DNA from: Aotearoamyces nothofagi
Lineage: Eukaryota > Ascomycota > Leotiomycetes > Leotiales > Tympanidaceae
Assembly: GCA_015345905.1 (NCBI GenBank)
Contig: JADDTR010000022.1
Coordinates: forward strand, 186,001 to 250,000
Length of the DNA stretch: 64,000 nt
Reading direction: 5' to 3'
Below are positions 11,353 through 22,598 of this stretch, one piece after another. The translations under genes and the position numbers were made by a program. Numbering within the stretch: the stretch's first letter is position 1; every line of letters starts with the position of its first letter. The notes under the pieces were generated by a model. The model searched no databases, was not told the origin of the DNA, and saw nothing but the letters and a program-made list of their open reading frames with translations.

Positions 11353-13438
11353 ATGTCGTCTCTTGAAAAGTCCGGAAGTCACGAACCCGTACCAAACAAG
11401 GCCTTTGATGCAATAACTCTAGCAGTCACAACCCCAGATGACCACCCAGCATCCGGTAGCGAGCATTTTGTGCCTCGGAACCAAATTCTCGCGGGCAATG
11501 ACGCCTCGGGAGAGGTGATCACTGGTTACGATGCGGACCGGATGCGAGATCGAGCATTGCTGAGCTACGAAGAAGAGAAAAAGTTGCTGCGACGGCTAGA
11601 TTGGCATCTCTTGCCGTTGATGGCGCTTATGTATATGGTTAAGAGTGTGGATGCTTCGAATGTATGCCTTCTGTCTTCACTTTATGCTTCCATTTTGCTG
11701 TTGTTGCAGCTGCATACATACATACAAATAGAAAAGAATCGAAGAATGAATCAAGGATTCAAGCTGATTGAAACTAGGTCTCTAACGCGCGGATTATGGA
11801 TACTGGGACGGAGAGGAATATCATGACGCAGCTAAACATGACGAGTAATGAATATAATTTCGTCACGACCATGTACTATGTAAGTTGAGAAATTTTGCTT
11901 TCCAGCCCATATATAGTGGTGAGAATAATAGCCCTGACTGAGTTATTGTCAGATTCCGTATATCATCGCCGAAGCACCGTCAAATCTACTCGTCAAACGC
12001 ATGCTCCCATCACGCTGGCAATCACGAATCATGGTTCGCCACCCCCATTCCTCTCTCAACCCCCTCTTTCTCGCGCTATCTAACTATTTTAGATAACATG
12101 GGGTGCGGTGCTATGTCTCCATGCCCCGGTATACAACCAAGCAGGTCTCTACGTTGTTCGATTCTTCCTCGGTCTTTTTGAAGCAGGCTTGTGGCCGGCA
12201 ATGTTGTTGCACCTCTGTTATTGGTATCGTCCGGACGAGATTGCGCCGAGGATCGTATACGTTACCCTACTGGGAAATTTCAGCACTGTTGTTAGTGGAG
12301 TACTTGCTTTTGCGTTTAATGGTGTGACGACTGGAGTTTTGTCTGGTTGGCAATGGTATGTTGAACAGCATGCAAATCTCAAAGCTTCTGCTGATATTTG
12401 CTTGATAGGTTGTTCCTCTCCGAGGGATTATTCACCGTCGTGCTTGGAGTTGTCGTATTCTTCTTTCTTCCGGATTGTATGAACTGAAAAAACGATTATT
12501 CCAACTCATTATGCTAACAATATCTAGTTCCTCCCAACTCATCCTGGCTTACAGAGAAAGAAAAGGCTTTTATCCAAGCTCGACTCCCAAGTAACGCACC
12601 CAGAGCCGCAGAAGCAAACTTCAAATTCCGCGAGATCCTCATGATTCTCAAAGAAAAGCGAATCTGGCTCTTCATGTGCTGTTGGTCGTTTTTTACTGTT
12701 GGTACTACAGGGCTTTCTTTCTATCAACCTACTGTAATTGCCAATCTTGGGTTCACGTGAGTTATTGACCCTTCAGTAAAGAAGGAATGTCAGCGCTAAT
12801 ACTGCTCTATTTTGACAGATCCATTGCCCGCTCTCAGCTACTCAACATCCCATCCGCTATTGTTGCTGTGATCTTGACTTTGATATTTGGTGTTTTTGCG
12901 GACACCGGACGGATCCCTCAACCGTTAATCCCACTCGGGTTTCTCATCGTTATTGAAGCGTGTTATGCCGTGCTTTATACCTTCCCAAACACCGGCGGCG
13001 TATATGCTGCAACGATTATCGCAAACGCCTTTTCTACTGCCTGGTACGTCGCCCTCCCCTTCCCCGTTCTTTATTCTAACAACCCTACCAAGGTACACAA
13101 TGATGTGGCCCTGGCGCGTGCAAACCACCGAGCGCGCCACCGGTTCCGCCTTCGCAATCGCCTTCGTAAACAGCTACGGTCAAATCGGTGGCGTAGTCGG
13201 AGCTCATATCTTCAACTCGAAATACGCGCCACACTATACAACGTCGTTTGGTGTTGCGATGGGCATGGTGGGGTTGGCTATTGTATCAAACGTGGTGACG
13301 TGGGGCTTTACGTGGAATATTGATAGGGAGACGAGGAGGCTGAAGAGGGTGCGGAAAGAGGCGGGGCGGAGAGGGGAGGCGCTGCTTGATGATGTGGATA
13401 TTCATAAGGGGGAGAAGAGGGATAGAGATGAGGTGTAG
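11353..13438 (+). CDS. MFS anion:cation symporter, Dal5/allantoate-permease type
   Basis: Eight exons (11353..11661, 11778..11879, 11953..12033, 12093..12355, 12409..12476, 12528..12756, 12819..13043 and 13093..13438) give 540 residues. The family signature precedes TM1: LLRRLDWHLLPLMALMYMVKSVDASN. It continues with NIMTQLNMTSNEYNFVTTMYY, RWQSRIMITWGA and EAGLWPAMLLHLCYWYRPDE. Twelve membrane segments are split by a central cytosolic loop (TEKEKAFIQARLPSNAPRAAE). The C-terminal tail is very basic (RLKRVRKEAGRRGEALL). Family members (ACS/Dal5/Tna1/Vht1) import carboxylated small molecules such as allantoate, nicotinate or vitamins at the plasma membrane. Which one this takes is not visible. 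It lies on the same strand as the DUF218 gene, 335 bp upstream. Confidence 0.9.
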
Positions 13439-13773
13439 GGGAGTTGAATTGAGATTGTGGCTGGAATTTAGAATTGTTACGTCCGTAGAAGATTTGGATA
13501 TAGTCTGATTGGTATATAGACATGTGGGGGAGAATCAGTATACAAGGTATGATTTCTCATATTAAAGCTATCCCTGTAGTGGGGAGAGTGTGAGCAGTCA
13601 CGTCACGTGTGTGATAGCTAACCGGGTAGGCTAAATCAGCTGACAATTCGGGCCATATGACAAGGCTTGCTTTACATTTGCTCTGTTCTGACAGTCCAGT
13701 CTTTGTAGAAACGCAATATCAACTGCACTGAGCACCCCATTTGGCTAGGGGTTACTCTCAGCTATCCAACACG
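13439..13773. promoter_or_regulatory. Promoter region of the DUF218 gene
   Basis: This 335-bp gap lies between two genes on the same strand. TCACGTCACGTG at about 13598..13609 contains a CACGTG E-box, roughly 165 bp before the start codon. No gene is visible. Confidence 0.35.
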
Positions 13774-14577
13774 ATGACTGCAGATTCCATCGAAGATATC
13801 AATCTGTTATCTTCATTCCTCGCAAATGTGGATGCCGTGGTGTCTCAAGAGACAATACTCCACTCCGCGGACTGCATCGCACTTTTAGGAAGCGCAATCT
13901 TGCATTGCGCTGAAACGGTATTCTCAACTTTACAGAGCATTGAATCCCCGAAAGTCCTGGTCATCTGCGGCGGAATCGGCCACTCAACATCATTTTTGCA
14001 CGACGCCATCAGATCCAATCCTAAATACAGCACAATCCTGCCGGCCGACAAGGAAATACTGCTACCGGAATCTCATCTTCTATTCGAGATTGGCAAACGT
14101 TTCTACGGGCTGGATCGACTAGATCACGTGACGATCCTCATCGAGGACAAATCTACTAACTGTGGCGCCAATGCTGTCGAGACTCGTAAGACTTTGGAAG
14201 CTGCCGGTCTCCAACCACAGTCTATTGCAATCATCCAAGAGCCAACCATGTCCCTGCGGACCAAGGCTTCATTCTTAAAAGTCTATGAAGATTCGCCGGA
14301 CATCAAATTCCATTCTGTGCCAACTTTTGTACCGCAACTGGCTGGAAACGATCTGCAGCATGCCAAATACGATGTATCACCTGAAGTAAATCCCGCTGGT
14401 CTTTGGGGCATTGGGAGATTTACTGATCTGCTCCTCGGGGAGATCCCCAGATTGCGGGATGATGAAGGGGGCTATGGCCCTAGAGGCAAGGGATTTATCG
14501 CCCATGTCGATATTCCTTCGAATGTCGAGAATGCTTGGTCGAGACAAACGGCTTTGATATCTAGCAAAAGGATATGA
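13774..14577 (+). CDS. DUF218 (YdcF/SanA-like) protein, intronless
   Basis: The 267-residue frame starts at the ATG at 13774. The codon further upstream that also opens the frame is TTG. The Rossmann-like DUF218 core is clear: VLVICGGIGHSTSFL, then ILLPESHLLFEIGKRFYGL, the signature IEDKSTNCGANAVETRK and SIAIIQEPTMSLRTKASF. The acidic-Ser-Thr-Asn signature corresponds to the ExxSxNTxEN segment of bacterial YdcF, which binds S-adenosylmethionine. Fungal members are uncharacterised. No signal peptide or membrane segment is seen, so a cytosolic location is likely. There is no direct evidence tying it to the permease upstream. Confidence 0.82.
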   Translation: MTADSIEDINLLSSFLANVDAVVSQETILHSADCIALLGSAILHCAETVFSTLQSIESPKVLVICGGIGHSTSFLHDAIRSNPKYSTILPADKEILLPESHLLFEIGKRFYGLDRLDHVTILIEDKSTNCGANAVETRKTLEAAGLQPQSIAIIQEPTMSLRTKASFLKVYEDSPDIKFHSVPTFVPQLAGNDLQHAKYDVSPEVNPAGLWGIGRFTDLLLGEIPRLRDDEGGYGPRGKGFIAHVDIPSNVENAWSRQTALISSKRI

Positions 14578-15048
14578 ATAGATCCACTAGAAAGAAGTGA
14601 TTGTTAGATTATAGAGTATATCAAATCCCTTTTCAAGCACGCGGTAGGTCAATAGACTTGTATCAATACTGATATCATCCTATATGTCCTACCTCATCCC
14701 TATCATGTTTTAGGATTGTAAAAGGAAATGAAGCTTTTGATGTATTTGAGAAGAATTTCCGACGCTCGAGGTAAGCAGCAGTATAATAGGATGTAACAAG
14801 GTAGGTAAAATGCAATAGAAGGGAGTTGTTTTGCTCAGCCTCGTGGAGCACATCTTGCCCAAACTAGGAATTGTCCCATTGTTCCCCTGTCTTATCGGCT
14901 CCGCCGCTTAGCCCCCCGCAACCCCAGGCGCCCATGAAGATTGTCACTATCGCCATCGTCGCAGGCTTCTATAATCACCATCACCTCATGTCCATTGCTC
15001 GACATTTTCCAACCGTTACTGGTTTATGTCTATGGTCAACTCGTCACC
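14578..15048. other. Intergenic region
   Basis: This 471-bp gap between genes on the same strand presumably holds the DUF218 3' UTR and the promoter of the WW-domain gene. I see no RNA gene or repeat. Confidence 0.5.
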
Positions 15049-17958
15049 ATGAGTTTCGGCTTTGGCCTAGGTGATATTATTAATCTAAGTACACTATCAT
15101 GGCAGGTTAGTACCGCAAGGCTGAGGTGCGTCTAAACCTCTACTAAATGGACGATAGGTGTACAAGGCCTTAGTAACGGCACCAGATGCCTTCAAAACTC
15201 TAGCAATGGAGGTCAGTGGCATGCATGCTATTCTTGAGCTGGTAAAGGAGGCGCTTGAGCAGCAGGATCTATCTCAACTACACCAGCGTGGCTTACTCGG
15301 CGTCGGCTTAACTTGCGAGGCAGTCTTAAATGACGCGCAAAAGTTGGTGGATAAATATAAGGGCTTGGGTGCAGTAAAGTCGCGGAGGATGATTGATCGA
15401 GCTGGGTTCGCAACTGAGGATGTGGTAGATCTACGCAGTAGATTGGTTTCTGCCACTTCGTTACTTACTGCCTTTCAGACAAATCTTTACGGGTAAGCCA
15501 GGACCTCATATAAATATATCTATACTTCAAGCAACCTAACCATTTTTCCAATAGGCGATCTCATGCGAAGATTCTCGAGACTTTAGAGATCCTACGGGGC
15601 GACATTCGCGCTGGAAATCGAGACGGGTCGATTTTGACGACTTTAGCGATTGAGGACTTGCAGAACGAAAATCAAGACATCTGGAGGAATGTTACCACAG
15701 AGCTAGAAGATGCTGGACTTGATACTGAGGTTATACATGACGAGCGACGCTTGATCACTGGCTGGATTGAAGAAGCATTATCAAACGGAGGTTTTGACGA
15801 GGAGTCTGTCGCAGACTCCGCATCCGACAGGATCATTTCCCGGGCTGGGACTCCTTATTCACAAATTGACGGTAATTTGGGCTTTACTGGCTCCCTAGAT
15901 AGTCTCACCTTACTGCTTCCGCAAAGCTCTTTCCGCAGCGGTCATAGCGGAAGTGACACCTCTATTGATACTACGACACTTACTCCACACGCATCGTCGT
16001 CTTCGCAGTCTGCGACCAAGTTTACAAAGCTGTCTCTACCAAGGAAACCAGTAGCCAAGAAACCAGTCAAGACTGGCATACGGGTGACTGATATACGGGT
16101 TGAAATTGCCACACTCAGTGATCTTGTATCATCTTACCTATCTATCCAACCTACAACGACAGTAACCCAAGGTCCATCTCTGGCCAATAGTTCTGCACCC
16201 GCTAGTTCTTTATCCGCAGTTCAGAGCCAAGATATATCAGAAGCTCATGCAGGTCAGCCCAGATTCAAAAATGCCGAAATTGAAGCTATTATGAATGCGG
16301 ACGAGACCCAGGCTGTTGAACACGAAAATAGCCTTCGATTTTATCAGGCAAACCATGAACGCCATCTACATCCTCTACTGTTTGGATGGACATATAAAGA
16401 GTCTTCTGGGCTGTTTAGAAATAAGTTTACCGCCATTGAGACTCCAATTCTCCCATTATTGGAACCATGGTCGTTTAGTGTGATGAGCCAAGAAATCCTT
16501 ATCCGGTGTATAATCGCAACTACACACCACTTAGAAGTTCTGAGAGGGTTAGTACTCCCTGAAGGCGACCTAGATACTACACCCATACGAGAAATAAATA
16601 GCATGGCGTTGCAATTCCTCGACACCATCTCAAAAGCGATCTCCAAATTTGGGATATTCTCCGAGACGGCACATATTACAGACCATATGCTCTTTCAAAC
16701 AAAACTCATAAAGGAATTTAACCCGCAGGATGATGAATTATCTCTATCAACATTCGAACCAGACCTCTTATCGGCCCAAAAAAATTACTGGGCTCTTCTT
16801 CGCTGCATCCTCGGATCTTTACTTGCTTTCTCGCGCATCTACAATTCAGACAACTATCTTCCAAATACTGGTTCCGGATATGATCAAATAGTCTCTTCCT
16901 GGCGGGAAAGAATGATGACAGAGAGGAAAACACTGCTTGAGCTGCAAATAAGTGATCAGACGAAGTGGGAGCCAACAGCAATGCGAAAGATATGGGCTTG
17001 GTATCTTAGCAATAGCTTACGTATGGAGAAGAAATCTGGGGAAATTATGAAATTTTGGGATCAGATCCATAAGACGATGCACGGCGGTCTTGGTGACAAA
17101 ATAACCATTACTATCGATTCTGTCAGGAGCACTCTTGGGGAACGGCTAAAGAAATCATATCTGCCATTGGACAAAGTCGGATATCTCCTTACCGAACCTT
17201 TCGTACCCCTTGATAAGGTGTACTACCTAGTCAAGGTCCTCGTGGATGGAGTCCTTATTTTCCAGACCCACCAAGACGAGAGGATATCTCGCTTCAGGAA
17301 GTTTTCATGGAACGTGACACGCACTGTGTTTGCCCTTAACTGCAAATATATCGACTTTGAGGTCTGGGACTTTGGTGAGATGGATAACATTACGAAGGAT
17401 TTACCTGTAGCTGCGGCACGGATTCCCTTCCTTTCCTCCACATCGAGATTAGGCCGGTTCAATAGCAAGTCTCTGAGCGATTCTTATGATGGTAAATTCT
17501 TAAGTCTGAGAAGTCATATTTGATACTAACATCTTCCAGAAGAAGTAGAAGTCGAGCTGACAAGCCCCAAAAACAACAAACCGTTCGGAATTATCAAACT
17601 CCGCTTATCCTGGGAAGGCCGCAACGACGTAATCGCCCGAACAATTGCTACGAAAAACCTCAAGCCGGGAATGTACCGATCTGAAATCCTCGAACCTACC
17701 TTTGCACTGCTGGATTATGCACGGATGGCTCCAAAGGTCGGCCTGGTGCAAGCAGAGTGCGGAATCGTCTTGCCGGATTTCGAAGCGGCAAAGGCTTCGG
17801 CGCTGCCTCTTGGGTGGGATATTGCGTATACGGAGACGGGAAAGCCGTATTATATAAATCATATCGCGGGGCAGACCACATGGCAGAAACCGCGTGGCTG
17901 GATCAAGGATGTGGAACCCAGGAGTAGATATGAGTGTCGTGCTGGGAGTTGTTGGTAA
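15049..17958 (+). CDS. Large protein with fungal N-terminal helical domain and C-terminal WW domain
   Basis: Four exons (15049..15105, 15158..15492, 15555..17491 and 17540..17958) join in phase to 915 residues. The start MSFGFGLGDIINLSTL plus an amphipathic helical region (about 1-130) is the N-terminal domain found on many fungal STAND, ankyrin and related proteins. Residues of about 215-330 are Ser/Thr-rich and low in complexity. The middle (about 370-760) is globular but unrecognised, and has the imperfect internal pair LPLDKVGYLLTEPFVPLDKVYYLV. At about 865-896 lies a complete WW domain: LPLGW, then GKPYYINH, TTW and the closing proline of QKP. WW domains bind proline-rich peptides. I know no function for the whole protein. 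A signalling or scaffold role is a guess. No NB-ARC/NACHT P-loop is visible. Confidence 0.8.
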
Positions 17959-18229
17959 ACCTGCCTTTATATAAGCCGGTCTGTGGAGTATTTCGGTGTT
18001 GGGGTGCAAAGTGGCGGAGACGTTTGAAATATAGGACCACTGCACGCCATGAGCAAGGGCAATCTTGATTTTCAATTTTATGATGTAGTTAGCGGTAGAT
18101 AGCCAACGAAACACCTCAAAGGGATACTAAGGATCCGACATGAGTAAAATCAGAGTATTCCATTAAGCTAAATTATCAACTGTGCCCCATTCAAAGACCG
18201 GATTACATTATGAATTAGACACTAAACAG

Positions 18230-20642
18230 TTAAGAAATGGTAAACTCGTCGCTGATACCCTCAAACGCAGATATAGTACCGGTGATGGGCGCCTTGGCGT
18301 CGCCATAATAGTGAATCCTGTACGTCCCATCATCAGCCGTCGTCTCGCTCTCCCAAGAAATCACCACGCTACTCGAGCCCAGCAAGGTACTCTCCCGCGT
18401 CCACGTATAGACCAAGCTCCAATCGGCATCCGTCCTCACGGCCGTCCAGTTTGCGCCATTGAGCATCTCCACAGCCGCGAAGGTGTCCTCGAGCCTGAGA
18501 TTGTTGCGGGGGTTCGCGCCGACGAAGGTGGCGTTGATGACGTCGCCGGGCGAGTACGAGGAGCTGGGCTGCGAGGTGACGTCGCCGAAGGAGGTGAGGA
18601 GGGAGGGGTTGTCGTAGACGACGTCGGTGATGAAACTCCAGGACACGTCGACGTTGTTTGGGGGCAGAGGCCCGGTTGGGGGCTGGGTTGTCGAGTCGGA
18701 AGCTAGGTAGGCGAGGTTACTAACTGTCAGGTTTATGTAGGCGTTGAGTGTGTGGGGCCCGTAGAGAGTGGAAGCGCCTTCGTAGCGCTGGACGCCGTAC
18801 TCTTCTTCTGTTGCGACGTAGTGTGCGTAGGTGTTGGCCGGAGCTCCCAAGACCACGATGGGTTCAGCAGTAGTTAAGCTCATACTCACGGCGGTGTTCT
18901 TAACTGCTGCTCTCCACCTCCGTCCTGACATGGTCGTGGCTTCACTAGGGCTTATGACTATGAAGAACTGCCCTACGCGGAAAGACTGTACGTCAACGAT
19001 ATCTGGGGACCAGGCATACGGCTCAAAGAAGTCACCTACGTCGAGCAACACAGGCTTTGGAGCCTGGCAGGCGACCTGGGATTCATTGGCAGCAGACAAT
19101 AGATCTCCTACAGCGGCCCATAATGCATTTGAGTCATTTTCACCTTGAGTGAACGGAAATACCCCAGGTCCGTCACTGGTACCACCAGCAAAACCTTCCC
19201 CGAGCGCTGCGGCACAGGTACTCACCATAGTGCCATTTGAAAGTGGAAATGTGAAACCTCGCATATCTTGGAAGAAGTGAAATGACTTGACGCTCGAGTC
19301 AACGACGGGCGTGGAAACAGAATCGAAGGAGTCCTTAGCTTCCGTTAGTTATACGAAGTAGCATCAAGAATATCCCCGCGGTGATAACAGTGAGAAAGCT
19401 CATATACTCACGTAAAGTGACTTTGCTCCAGCATATTGCCTCCTCCCAATCTCGTAGCAACTCGATACTCCCAAGTCCAACTTTTGAAACAAAGGTCCAC
19501 GTCCATGGCAATTAGTAGTCGTTCCGGAACAAGTGCTCTGTTCTACCGTACACATGACTCCCGAGCCATCATCACACCATGCGCCCAGGACATTTGGTGT
19601 TGTGTCACCGACGTTTGCTTGGGAGAACCCAGCGACGAATCCATCAGCTGCATCAGACTCTCCAGATACTGCTTGTTCGAACAAGTATGACGCGACACCT
19701 TTATTGTCTCCGCTTACATGCGTGTTGTTCTCCAGCATCGACGTTCCATGAACTGGAAACCAAGTCAAAACACCAATATTCTTGCTGTCTGAAGCTCGCT
19801 GGAATCTCAACAAGGTCAGTGTCTTATCCACATCTGTCGGATATTGTGCTCTCTCCTCTTCTGGGTTTGCGAGATAAGCATAAGAGCTTCGGCTGAGATT
19901 TGCATCGGTGATATTTGTTGTTCCATAACTCAGATATCCAGGAGTCAAAGATTCATGTGCGCGTTGAATTGAAAGAACCGCCCCATCGACGATGGCTTGG
20001 TAACTTTGCTTACTGAAGCCAAGACTTGTGATTTGAGGGAGCAGATAATTGACCCAAGCTCCCGGTCCTGAGTGTGAATGGGTTCCAGTAACTGCCACGT
20101 TTTGTTGTCCATACATTGCATAGTCTGAGCCGAGATTTGCAAGCGCTTCTAATATTCCATAGCGTACTGCTGTATCTCCGGACTGTGTGTCGAGAACTAT
20201 ATATATGAAGCGGTCGCTAGTGTTGCTAGTATCACCGATGATGAAGGTGCGTGAGTAGATTCGTTGACGAAGGCCCGTTCCAATCTGGCTGAGACTAGCA
20301 TATCCCATGAAATTCAGTTCTACCACGGGTCTTTGAAGATTAGTACATATGTTTTCTCACAGATACATTGACAAACCCTGTAATATCAGCTTTTCCAACA
20401 CCAAGCAAATACTGATCTCCAGTTGTTGCCCGCGGTATTTTCTCCCAGCTTTCCCTATGAAGGACCGAATCCACAATATCTGTTCGGAAAACAGTGACAC
20501 TGAGTGCGGCAATGAGCATTACGGAAAGAGATACGGTAAGTAGTATAATAAATCGGGGCCATCTCGATTTTCTACGGTCTTCTTCATGGCTCGGGATGTC
20601 GTCTTTGTCTTCTGACGGGACATGCAAGTACTGCGAAGTCAT
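18230..20642 (-). CDS. Neutral (alkaline) ceramidase, membrane-anchored
   Basis: Three exons (20377..20642, 19412..20330 and 18230..19333) give 762 residues, the usual length of neutral ceramidases. These hydrolyse ceramide to sphingosine and fatty acid. Residues of about 30-50 (RFIILLTVSLSVMLIAALSV) form a type II signal anchor, placing the catalytic part in the secretory lumen or outside. Family marks are GVGKADITG, the zinc-binding GTHSHSGPG (171-179) and HGTSM, and APANTYAHYVATEEEYGVQRYEG with the C-terminal Ig-like domain following. The nucleophile motif, GDxSPN in characterised animal enzymes, reads GDTTPN here, placing Thr333 (codon 19598..19600) where Ser is expected. An N-terminal cytosolic tail of about 28 residues is rich in charges. 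Several N-glycosylation sequons (NLT, NDS, NAT) fit secretion. Confidence 0.92.
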
Positions 20643-22598
20643 GATAACAGAAGAAGACTACACAGCACAGGCAGATTTTCCGTGGTGATACACGTCATCG
20701 TAATTCAGAGGAAGCCCCCGCCTAGATATACATTTTCATTTCCATCCTAAGAAAGATAAGACGGTCGCTATACGCGCCCAAGTCTAAAAGAACATAGGGA
20801 GCGAGGGACGAATGCCGATTAGGCGGGGTTTGGGGGGGTGCTTTTTAATATATGATCGGCTAGCAGAACACAACTTGGATTGGATCGCAACGGGAAAATG
20901 TCCTCTTGTTGTCAATCACACGACCTGATCCCGGCAGAAATGTATACGGGCTGTTGCTATAGATAACTTCCACGTTCAACCGACACCTCCTTCGGCGGCA
21001 TCTGCTTATCGGCAGGAATTCATGCATCGTGCTTCCCAGGAACAAGCTATAGTATATCTATCCACAGGGAGACGATAAGAACCGCGGACGGTGCTGCCAG
21101 GTACGATGCGTCTGGCCCGGGACGGCCCTGAACGCTGTGTTTAGATCACAGATCCGTGCCTGTCCATCTTGTTGTCTTGCTGATAAGGACTGGTCGAAGC
21201 TGGAGGGATACAAGGATGCGTCAGCAAATCGCAAGAGTAGTCGGTGAAGGCGGATGAGATGAGAGGTGAGAGATGGAAGGCGAGAGGTGAGCCGTCGGAT
21301 TAACAGTGGCCTCGGTTGGCAGGCGTGACGCCCGTAAACCTATTCGCGTAATATTCCCGAGAGCCTTATCATCCCCCCCCCTATGCACGTGATTGCCATG
21401 TTGCATCCAGCTTCCATGCATTCCTTGATTTCTTGAATAGGGCGCTTGATGCCCTTGAAGGCAATATATTGTTCATGACGCGCCCTCTTTTACCTTCCTA
21501 TTTGAAGCTTCGTTATCTATTGAGTCTGCCGCTGCAACAGAAAGAAGCCTTAGTTGACTTTATCTACTTACGGTTCAAACTCAACGATACTTACCGTCAT
21601 CAAGCTCATCAGGTGCACTGCATAGTATTGCAGGGCATGGCTCGTTGCGCTGAGGACATCTGAGCGGCAAATATGGAATATAGTTCTTAATTAGAATCAC
21701 GTGGCACTTCTCTTCCTCGTGACGTAATAGGCATTGTATATAATATAGTCACGTTAATAACTACAAAATCGACAACTATGAGAAATTTATGACTTGGAAT
21801 CAAGCATAACAAGGCATGGATGTATTTGATTATTTTTTCCTCATTCTTTAAATTATATTTTTCTATTGTTATTTATTTCCCCTTTACGTCAATATGCAGC
21901 TTAGACAGTTGTAATTTAGACTGACTACGTCCTTCAACGCATTACTATAGGGTTTTAGAAGCTTCGCAACTGCGTTTCCAAGACAATAAACACGAATTCT
22001 AGTAATCGTGTCGAGTTCTATTTTTGTTGTATTAACTAACAGCTCTGGGTGCTTGCAGCGTTCGGTACTAGGTAGCCAAGGGAGCCAAGCCACAGCCAAG
22101 CCTAATGTTAAGTGCACCGCTCACCCTAAATTAACGTACCGTACAGTGTACTTATCGACGGGATCTAGTAAACAGCCCCCTCTTCATCCTTAGTTCCTCG
22201 TCGTGCCGACGACTATAATATGAATTGCTCTGGTACGAAGCTTGGATTGATGCAGTCTTCACTCTCCAGAGTCCAGACTGCAGAGTCCAGATTAATCACG
22301 CAGTTAACTTCAAAGACATTTCAGATTTTGAATAGTTTAGAAATTTATAATTGATTATTAGATATTAATATAGCTCCAACTGGAGTATCCATAATTCATA
22401 ACACGTTCAAAAATTGGTATCTCTCTAACAACGCAGTCCTCTCTCTCTCTCTTTGCAATAAATGCAATTTAGTAATTGGTATCACCAACTCGTACTCTGC
22501 CTGTGAGTATTGATATCCCTATCTGCTGTATTGGACAATCACTTTCCAGCCCCATGGAGGGGGTTCTGAGCTTCTTATGTCCGGATAATCTGCGTTGC
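20643..22598. other. Intergenic region with AT-rich block
   Basis: This 2-kb stretch runs from the ceramidase 5' end to the 3' end of the opsin-like gene. From about 21,660 to 22,420 it is strongly AT- and TpA-rich with runs such as TATATAATATAG. A (CT)n run lies at about 22,439-22,452. The composition could reflect repeat-induced point mutation of an old repeat, but I find no coding remnant or terminal repeats. The GC-richer part next to the ceramidase gene should be its promoter. Confidence 0.45.

Noticed and set aside
20643-22598. Virus-like or LTR-type fossil in the AT-rich block
   Set aside because: I found no terminal repeats and no trace of reverse transcriptase, integrase or capsid-like coding sequence. 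Composition alone is not enough.
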